Shown here: positions 57,903 through 64,000 of the stretch, in pieces
Layout of the letters: every line of letters starts with the position of its first letter
Numbering within the stretch: the stretch's first letter is position 1
DNA from: Pseudomonas sp. MH9.2
GTDB taxonomy: Bacteria > Pseudomonadota > Gammaproteobacteria > Pseudomonadales > Pseudomonadaceae
DNA: 64,000 bases
Direction: 5' to 3'
Assembly: GCF_034353875.1 (NCBI RefSeq)
Contig: NZ_CP133784.1
Location: 1,798,001 to 1,862,000 of the forward strand
Notes under the pieces: generated by a model
What the model saw: only the letters and a program-made list of their open reading frames with translations
What the model was told of the DNA's origin: nothing
Databases searched by the model: none
Made by a program: the position numbers and the translations under genes

Positions 57903-58643
57903 TCAGGTGTTCAGCACGTAACACGTTGGGTCTTGCGCCGCTTCCGGGACGAACAGATACCCTTTGCTGCGAATGGTCTTGATCAGGCGCGGATGAATCG
58001 GATCGTCGCCGATCTTGGGTCGAATCCGTGAGATGCGTACATCAATGGAGCGGTCCTGGCCGTCATAACCAAAGCCGCGCAAGGCCGTGAAGATCTCTTC
58101 GCGGGAAAGAATCCGCCCTGCGTTGGCCACCAGCAGCCATAACAAATCAAACTCGGCACTGGTCAATTCGATGCTGTTGCCTTGCAACCAGGCTTCACGC
58201 AGGGCGTTGTCGACCACCAGAGGGCCGAACACCAGCCGCCGCGGGTTCGTTGCCGCCTCGGGTTCAGGCCCTTCGCTGCGCCGCAACAACGCATGAATGC
58301 GCGCCAACAACACACGAGGGTGCACCGGCTTGCAGACAAAATCGTCGGCGCCCATGTCCAGCCCCTGAATTTGATCGGTGTCATCGGTGCGCGCCGTGAG
58401 CATCAGAATCGGTCCGTCATAGCGGTCTCGCACCTTGCGACAAATGCTCAGGCCGTCTTCACCGGGCAGCATCAGGTCGAGAATCACCAGATCCGGCTGC
58501 TCGGCAATGATGCGTTCAGCGGCGCAAGCACCATCACCTTCAAGGGTTACCCGCAGGCCATTACTCTGAAGGTAGTCACGAGTCAGTTCAGCCAGACGCT
58601 GATCATCCTCGACAATAAGCACCTGCCAGGCTTCTTGCTCCAC
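57903..58643 (-). CDS. Response regulator, OmpR family (RstA-like)
   Basis: 246 residues: receiver with Asp56 in LVILDLMLPGEDGLSICRK, Thr in MLTARTDDTD, Lys in ADDFVCKPVHP, and winged-helix effector (LTSAEFDLLWLLVANAGRILSREEIFTALRGFGYDGQDRSIDVRISRIRPKIGDD...IKTIRSKGYLF). Operon with the RstB-like kinase. Matches PA1157 in position beside nrdA. Signal and targets unknown. Confidence 0.88.
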   Translation of the reverse strand: MEQEAWQVLIVEDDQRLAELTRDYLQSNGLRVTLEGDGACAAERIIAEQPDLVILDLMLPGEDGLSICRKVRDRYDGPILMLTARTDDTDQIQGLDMGADDFVCKPVHPRVLLARIHALLRRSEGPEPEAATNPRRLVFGPLVVDNALREAWLQGNSIELTSAEFDLLWLLVANAGRILSREEIFTALRGFGYDGQDRSIDVRISRIRPKIGDDPIHPRLIKTIRSKGYLFVPEAAQDPTCYVLNT

Positions 58644-58911
58644 GGGTTACCTCTGCTGCCATTGTTCTTATTAATAGAGACATCTTTTGTCGAATCATCG
58701 CGCAAAACACCCGGTGTCAGGGCGAGATCGAAGGCGATTGTAGCAACCGCTCGCGCCAAGCACACGACATGCCAGAATACCCTTGTTATCTGTGTTTTTT
58801 GTGATAGGGTTCGCGCCCGCAAAAACCCGCGAAAACAGTAAAAAGCAGTGACAAGCGGTGCAGTCCAGCAGCGGCGCGGCCTACAGCCGACTTCCCTGTT
58901 TCATACACAAT

Positions 58912-58932
58912 ATACCCACAGCTTTATCCACA
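58912..58932 (+). promoter_or_regulatory. DnaA boxes upstream of nrdA
   Basis: A consensus DnaA box TTATCCACA at 58924-58932, preceded by a 7-of-9 match ATACCCACA at 58912-58920. Just before them ACACAATATA (58904-58913) matches one half of an NrdR box. About 435 bases upstream of the nrdA ATG, consistent with a long leader. Confidence 0.5.
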
Positions 58933-58987
58933 ATGACCACGTTGCAATCCATCCCCAAAACGCTTTATCTTGTATCTCGCCGCAAAA

Positions 58988-59009
58988 AAAACCCTACATG
59001 TAGGGTTTT
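58988..59009 (+). promoter_or_regulatory. Perfect 22-bp palindrome in the nrdA leader
   Basis: AAAACCCTACA followed directly by its reverse complement TGTAGGGTTTT. It could be a regulator operator or, as RNA, a short hairpin with four trailing U. It lies about 360 bases before the nrdA ATG. Confidence 0.5.
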
Positions 59010-59366
59010 AGGCCAAAAAACCAAACACATTTCAACCTAGAAACTCAAGCAGTTTTCTTGTGTCGGTTTGGTTGAACTTAAGCATTTTTCAGTACACCAA
59101 CCGCTGATGCGGATGGTCGCTGCTCTGCCTCAACCATCGGGGCAAAACGGCACACGTGTTGCAACAAATAGCGAGCATCCTCCAAAAGATTTCCGGTAGC
59201 GGGCATTGACCCGAAACCATCGACTTCAAAGCCAGGGAATGGCGGCAAAAGCCTTCCTTATCCGTTTTGAAGTCTTTTAGCTGACGTTTGTCGGCTGACT
59301 GCCTCAAGACGGAACGGTGGGCACGTATTCAGTGCCCAAACAAACATAGAGAACGTGGAGACACCC

Positions 59367-62255
59367 ATGCAAACCGACACAACCCGCGAGAACCCGCAGG
59401 CCACTGCGCCGCAGGCTGGCGAATCCCATCAGGATCTGTCCGCTACGGCACCTGGTCAGCTGCGCGTGATCAAGCGCAACGGCACTGTCGTTCCTTACAC
59501 CGATGACAAAATCACCGTCGCCATCACCAAAGCATTTCTCGCAGTTGAGGGCGGCACCGCTGCCGCCTCGTCGCGTATCCACGATACCGTTGCGCGCCTG
59601 ACCGAACAGGTCACTGCCACGTTCAAACGTCGCATGCCTTCTGGCGGCACTATCCACATCGAAGAAATCCAGGATCAGGTCGAACTGGCCCTGATGCGTG
59701 CTGGCGAACAAAAAGTCGCCCGCGACTACGTGATCTACCGTGATTCGCGCGCCAAAGAGCGTGCTGTTCGCTCTATCGAAGACCCCGTACAAGCGCACCC
59801 GTCGATCCGCATCACCCGCGCCGACGGCAGCCTTGCGCCGCTGGACATGGGTCGCCTGAACACCATCGTCACCGAGGCCTGCGAAGGCCTGGAAGAAGTC
59901 GATGCGAACCTGATCCAGAGCGAAACCCTGAAAAACCTCTACGACGGCGTAGCGCTGAAAGACGTCAACACCGCCCTGGTGATGACCGCGCGCACCCTGG
60001 TAGAGCGCGAGCCTAACTACTCGTTCGTGACTGCTCGCCTGCTGATGGACACCTTGCGTGCCGAAGGCTTGAGCTTCCTCGAAGTGGCCGACAGCGCCAC
60101 TCACCACGAAATGGTCGACCTGTACGCCAAGGCTCTGCCGTCCTACATCGCCAAAGGCATTCAGCACGAATTGCTGAACCCGATTCTGGCCACCTTCGAC
60201 CTGGAAAAACTGGGCAAGGCGATCAACCACGAACGCGATCAGCAGTTCACCTACCTGGGCCTGCAAACCCTGTACGACCGTTACTTCATCCACAAGGATG
60301 GCGTGCGTTTCGAACTGCCGCAGATCTTCTTCATGCGCGTGGCCATGGGCCTGGCGATCGAAGAAAAGAACAAAGAAGATCGCGCCATCGAGTTCTACAA
60401 CCTGTTGTCGTCCTTCGACTACATGTCGTCGACCCCAACCCTGTTCAACGCCGGCACCCTGCGTCCACAGCTGTCCAGTTGCTACCTGACCACCGTACCG
60501 GATGACCTGTCGGGCATTTACCACGCCATTCACGACAACGCCATGCTGTCCAAATTCGCAGGCGGTCTGGGTAACGACTGGACGCCGGTTCGCGCGCTGG
60601 GCTCTTACATCAAGGGCACCAACGGCAAATCCCAGGGCGTCGTGCCGTTCCTCAAAGTGGTCAACGACACCGCTGTAGCAGTCAACCAGGGCGGTAAGCG
60701 CAAAGGCGCGGTCTGTGCTTACCTGGAAACCTGGCACATGGACATCGAAGAGTTCATCGAACTGCGCAAGAACACCGGTGATGATCGTCGTCGTACCCAC
60801 GACATGAACACCGCCAACTGGATCCCTGACCTGTTCATGAAGCGCGTCTTCGATGACGGCCAGTGGACCCTGTTCTCGCCATCGGAAGTGCCAGACCTTC
60901 ACGACCTGACCGGCAAGGCCTTCGAAGAGCGTTACGAGTACTACGAAGCCCTGTCCCAGTACCCAGGCAAAATCAAACTGTTCAAGACCATCCAGGCCAA
61001 AGATCTGTGGCGCAAGATGCTCTCGATGCTGTTCGAAACCGGCCACCCATGGTTGACCTTCAAAGACCCGTGCAACCTGCGCAGCCCGCAGCAGCACGTC
61101 GGCGTGGTCCACAGCTCGAACCTGTGCACCGAAATCACCTTGAACACCAACAAGGACGAAATCGCCGTTTGCAACCTGGGCTCGATCAACCTGCCGAACC
61201 ACATCGTCAACGGCAAGCTTGACACCGCCAAGCTTGAGCGCACCGTCAATACCGCCGTGCGCATGCTCGATAACGTGATCGACATCAACTACTACTCGGT
61301 GCCGCAAGCGAAGAACTCGAACTTCAAGCACCGCCCAGTCGGCTTGGGCATCATGGGCTTCCAGGACGCGCTGTACCTGCAGCACATCCCGTACGCCTCC
61401 GACGCTGCGGTCGAGTTCGCCGACCGTTCGATGGAAGCTGTCAGCTACTTCGCGATCCAGGCTTCCTGCGATCTGGCCGATGAGCGTGGCGCTTACCAGA
61501 CGTTCCCGGGCTCGCTGTGGTCCAAAGGCATCCTGCCGCTGGATTCGCAACAGATCCTGATCGAACAACGTGGCCAGAAATACATCGACGTTGACCTGAA
61601 CGAAACCCTGGACTGGGCGCCTGTCCGTGCCCGTGTACAGAAAGGTATTCGTAACTCCAACATCATGGCCATCGCACCGACCGCAACCATCGCCAACATC
61701 ACTGGCGTGTCGCAGTCAATCGAACCGACGTATCAAAACCTGTACGTGAAATCGAACCTCTCCGGCGAGTTCACCGTGATCAACCCGTACCTGGTTCGCG
61801 ACCTCAAGGCTCGCGGTCTGTGGGACTCGGTCATGATCAACGACCTGAAGTACTACGACGGTTCCGTACAGCAAATCGACCGCATCCCGCAGGAACTCAA
61901 AGACCTGTACGCCACTGCGTTCGAAGTCGACACCAAGTGGATCGTCGACGCCGCCAGCCGCCGCCAGAAATGGATCGACCAGGCGCAATCGCTGAACCTG
62001 TACATCGCCGGCGCATCGGGTAAAAAGCTCGACGTGACCTACCGCATGGCTTGGTACCGTGGCCTGAAAACCACTTACTACCTCCGTGCCCTGGCCGCGA
62101 CCAGCACCGAGAAGTCGACCATCAGCACCAGCAAGCTCAACGCAGTCTCGAGCGGCAACCACGGCGACGACTCCGTACTCGCCGCCCCTGCCGGTCCAGC
62201 GCCAGTGCCTAAAGCCTGCGCTATCGATGAGCCGGATTGCGAAGCCTGCCAATAA
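59367..62255 (+). CDS. nrdA: Class Ia ribonucleotide reductase, large subunit
   Basis: 962 residues. Two ATP-cone domains in a row (about 31-125, LRVIKRNGTVVPYTDDKITVAITKAFL; about 137-235, PSIRITRADGSLAPLDMGRLNTIVTEA), then the catalytic barrel with SSCYLTTVPDDLSG (first redox Cys), NLCTEITLNTNKDE (radical Cys and Glu), NLGSINL and the C-terminal CEAC pair for thioredoxin exchange. Reduces ribonucleotides to deoxyribonucleotides. The ATG at 59367 follows GGAG; a GTG at 59355 is in frame. Confidence 0.95.
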   Translation: MQTDTTRENPQATAPQAGESHQDLSATAPGQLRVIKRNGTVVPYTDDKITVAITKAFLAVEGGTAAASSRIHDTVARLTEQVTATFKRRMPSGGTIHIEEIQDQVELALMRAGEQKVARDYVIYRDSRAKERAVRSIEDPVQAHPSIRITRADGSLAPLDMGRLNTIVTEACEGLEEVDANLIQSETLKNLYDGVALKDVNTALVMTARTLVEREPNYSFVTARLLMDTLRAEGLSFLEVADSATHHEMVDLYAKALPSYIAKGIQHELLNPILATFDLEKLGKAINHERDQQFTYLGLQTLYDRYFIHKDGVRFELPQIFFMRVAMGLAIEEKNKEDRAIEFYNLLSSFDYMSSTPTLFNAGTLRPQLSSCYLTTVPDDLSGIYHAIHDNAMLSKFAGGLGNDWTPVRALGSYIKGTNGKSQGVVPFLKVVNDTAVAVNQGGKRKGAVCAYLETWHMDIEEFIELRKNTGDDRRRTHDMNTANWIPDLFMKRVFDDGQWTLFSPSEVPDLHDLTGKAFEERYEYYEALSQYPGKIKLFKTIQAKDLWRKMLSMLFETGHPWLTFKDPCNLRSPQQHVGVVHSSNLCTEITLNTNKDEIAVCNLGSINLPNHIVNGKLDTAKLERTVNTAVRMLDNVIDINYYSVPQAKNSNFKHRPVGLGIMGFQDALYLQHIPYASDAAVEFADRSMEAVSYFAIQASCDLADERGAYQTFPGSLWSKGILPLDSQQILIEQRGQKYIDVDLNETLDWAPVRARVQKGIRNSNIMAIAPTATIANITGVSQSIEPTYQNLYVKSNLSGEFTVINPYLVRDLKARGLWDSVMINDLKYYDGSVQQIDRIPQELKDLYATAFEVDTKWIVDAASRRQKWIDQAQSLNLYIAGASGKKLDVTYRMAWYRGLKTTYYLRALAATSTEKSTISTSKLNAVSSGNHGDDSVLAAPAGPAPVPKACAIDEPDCEACQ

Positions 62256-62446
62256 TTCATCCGGGCGTCGCACGAGTCTGAGTGGCGCCCGCGTTGTTTT
62301 GCAGTGCGGGTATTGAAAGCAACATCAAGGGCCTCTGAGCCCTACAATTTTATGTTTTTTGCGTGCAGCAAACGTAACGCAAGCAACACACCTAAAGATC
62401 CACAGGCCAGTCCAGCAGACTGGCCCTCACGCAGGAGACGAACATC

Positions 62447-63694
62447 ATGCTGAGCTGGGACGAATTCGATAAAGAAGACGGCGAAGTAGCCGCCAAAGCA
62501 ACCAACGCCGGTCACGCCAACGAAGCCAACATGGACCGCCTCGACAGCGCTGGTGGCGCCGCCGCCCTCGCCGCCCGTGCAGTCACGAACACCGACTCGG
62601 CCGCGATCATCCGCGCCAAGGCGGCTCTGGACAGCCTCGACGTCGCCGAAGGTCTGGCTGAACTCGAAGGCGCCAGCGCCCGCGTTGCCGTTGACGAAAA
62701 GATGATGATCAACTGCCGCGCCGACCTCAACCAACTGGTCCCGTTCAAATACGACTGGGCTTGGCAGAAGTACCTCGACGGCTGCGCGAACCACTGGATG
62801 CCGCAAGAAGTCAACATGACCGCCGACATCGCTGTCTGGCGTGATCCGGAAGGCCTGACCGACGACGAACGCCGCATCGTCATGCGCAACCTTGGCTTCT
62901 TCTCCACCGCCGACTCCCTGGTTGCCAACAACCTGGTACTCGCCGTATACCGCCTGATCACCAACCCGGAGTGCCGCCAGTACATCCTGCGCCAGGCCTT
63001 CGAAGAAGCGATCCACACCCACGCCTACCAGTACTGCATCGAATCGCTGGGCATGGACGAAGGCGAGATCTTCAACATGTACCACGAGATCCCATCGGTC
63101 GCCAAAAAGGCCGCCTGGGGCCTCAAATACACCCGCTCGATCTCCGATCCGAAGTTCGAAACCGGCACCGTCGACACCGACAAAGAACTGCTGCGCAACC
63201 TGATCGCCTACTACTGCGTGCTGGAAGGCATCTTCTTCTACTGCGGCTTCACCCAAATCCTCTCCATGGGCCGTCGCAACAAAATGACCGGCGTCGCCGA
63301 GCAGTTCCAATACATCCTGCGCGACGAATCCATGCACCTGAACTTCGGCATCGACGTGATCAACCAGATCAAAATCGAAAACCCACACCTGTGGGACGCT
63401 GAAATGAAGGAAGAAGCCAGCCAAATGATCCTCCAGGGCACCCAACTGGAAATCGAATACGCCCGCGACACCATGCCTCGCGGCGTACTGGGCATGAACG
63501 CGGCAATGATGGAGGACTACCTCAAATTCATCGCCAACCGTCGTTTGAGCCAGATTGGCTTGAAGGAAGAATACCCAGGCACAACCAACCCGTTCCCATG
63601 GATGAGCGAGATCATGGACTTGAAGAAAGAGAAAAACTTCTTCGAAACTCGGGTTATTGAGTATCAGACCGGTGGGGCTTTGAGCTGGGATTGA
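62447..63694 (+). CDS. nrdB: Class Ia ribonucleotide reductase, small subunit
   Basis: 415 residues, forming the diiron-tyrosyl radical. An N-terminal extension (about 1-80, rich in Ala) precedes the ferritin-like core with ligands in [30 protein letters not shown], and [16 protein letters not shown]; the radical Tyr lies in the helix of [10 protein letters not shown]-terminal [10 protein letters not shown] contains the peptide that docks to NrdA. The pair is separated from nrdA by 191 bases. Confidence 0.95.
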   Translation: MLSWDEFDKEDGEVAAKATNAGHANEANMDRLDSAGGAAALAARAVTNTDSAAIIRAKAALDSLDVAEGLAELEGASARVAVDEKMMINCRADLNQLVPFKYDWAWQKYLDGCANHWMPQEVNMTADIAVWRDPEGLTDDERRIVMRNLGFFSTADSLVANNLVLAVYRLITNPECRQYILRQAFEEAIHTHAYQYCIESLGMDEGEIFNMYHEIPSVAKKAAWGLKYTRSISDPKFETGTVDTDKELLRNLIAYYCVLEGIFFYCGFTQILSMGRRNKMTGVAEQFQYILRDESMHLNFGIDVINQIKIENPHLWDAEMKEEASQMILQGTQLEIEYARDTMPRGVLGMNAAMMEDYLKFIANRRLSQIGLKEEYPGTTNPFPWMSEIMDLKKEKNFFETRVIEYQTGGALSWD

Positions 63695-63727
63695 TCGCTC
63701 GATTTACTTAGCTGATGTTTGAAGTGG

Positions 63728-63759
63728 AAAAGCCAGAAGCGGTTGCTTCTGGCTTTTTT
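63728..63759 (+). terminator. Rho-independent terminator of nrdB
   Basis: AAAAGCCAGAAGC-GGTT-GCTTCTGGCTTTTTT, a perfect 9-bp or longer stem with T6, about 35 bases after the nrdB stop. Confidence 0.92.
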
Positions 63760-63867
63760 GTTGGGGTGACTCGACAGTGATGCACCCGATACAAATCCTC
63801 TGTAGGAGGACCGCTTCGACGTCGCGCTGTCGCGTAGCAAACTGGGTCTCGATTCTGCCCGAAGGGC

Positions 63868-63891
63868 GTAGGAGCGGACTTGTCCGCGAAG
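63868..63891. repeat. REP-type palindromic repeat
   Basis: GTAGGAGCGGACTTGTCCGC followed by GAAG, in inverse orientation to the REP near 55.4 kb and sharing its core. The surrounding 300 bases hold the nrdB terminator and nothing else recognised. Confidence 0.65.
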
Positions 63892-63960
63892 ACTGAATAA
63901 CAAACGCCCCACAGTGCCACGGGATGCTATGCCCTCCCGGACGGGAGGAATACTCTGAAA

Positions 63961-64000
63961 TCAGTTTTCAGCAATGTGTTCGGTCATGCCTTCAGTCGCC
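63961..64000 (-). CDS. Possible C-terminus of a minus-strand gene entering the window
   Basis: The minus strand reads ATEGMTEHIAEN then TGA at 63963-63961. Just beyond the stop, CCTCCCG-GA-CGGGAGG (about 63933-63948) could be a hairpin terminator for it. Only 13 codons are visible, so this may be chance. Confidence 0.25.
   Translation of the reverse strand, partial: ATEGMTEHIAEN

Noticed and set aside
59304..61568. 754-codon open frame on the minus strand
   Set aside because: It is a shadow of nrdA, produced by its codon bias; the composition is unlike a real protein and nrdA is certain.

Overview
The window is a stretch of Pseudomonas chromosome, most like the P. fluorescens group. The basis is protein-level recognition of many families in Pseudomonas-typical order: gbuA neighbourhood, rmuC, the late cobalamin cluster, hda-sir2, purMN, relA-rlmD-cysM-gacS-ldhA, ttcA, dctA, phoPQ, pcpS and nrdAB. 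GC-rich codon use and Pseudomonas-type REP elements agree. There is no prophage, CRISPR array, integron, rRNA or tRNA. Mobile DNA is limited to one small MITE-like repeat and two REP-type repeats.

Layout. 1-3.5 kb: the end of a guanidinobutyrase/agmatinase gene, two decayed neighbours (an NTF2-like protein and a cytosine-permease-like transporter) and an intact sodium:solute symporter. 3.2-8.6 kb: a carrier-protein-like gene lacking the phosphopantetheine serine, a 40-codon PA1414-like ORF (the locus of the anaerobically induced sRNA SicX in P. aeruginosa), a DMT exporter, rmuC, a 1-kb gene-poor region and two conserved hypotheticals. 8.8-11.7 kb: a FadL-type porin, a 5'-truncated glutathione peroxidase, a 40-aa membrane protein and an MFS carrier. 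12-21.1 kb: a ten-gene minus-strand operon for the late steps of adenosylcobalamin synthesis (cobO, cobB, bluB, cobD, cobC, cobQ, cobP, cobT, a phosphatase, cobS), mostly joined by ATGA overlaps and led by a cobalamin riboswitch.

21-31 kb: a PQQ/sorbosone dehydrogenase lipoprotein, twin NlpC/P60 lipoproteins, a sirtuin, hda, an AI-2E-type transporter, DUF2066, purM-purN and DUF3108. 31-42.5 kb: a small conserved ORF, the MITE-like element, DUF2058-mazG-relA, rlmD-cysM, the global regulator gacS, ldhA and a zinc-ribbon/META-domain pair. 42.6-49 kb: a TlpA lipoprotein, arsC-wrbA-DUF2069, a TagI-like glycosylase, ttcA, a Yip1-type membrane protein, an SprT-like protein and an acyl-CoA transferase.

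49-64 kb: dctA with a sigma-54 promoter and two upstream inverted repeats like DctD sites, an AraC regulator, phoPQ with a small exported protein in the place oprH occupies in P. aeruginosa, four phased GTTCAG PhoP half-sites, a dienelactone hydrolase, pcpS, a second OmpR-type two-component pair, and nrdA-nrdB with a long regulatory leader containing DnaA boxes and a 22-bp palindrome.

Most genes are ordinary core genes. The items most worth checking are regulatory DNA (the PhoP array, the dctA control region, the nrdA and purM leaders), the carrier-protein-like gene without its serine, the PA1414/SicX-like locus, the unexplained 1-kb region after rmuC, and the reductive decay of the guanidinobutyrate and peroxidase loci. 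I did not find a clearly new multi-gene system.
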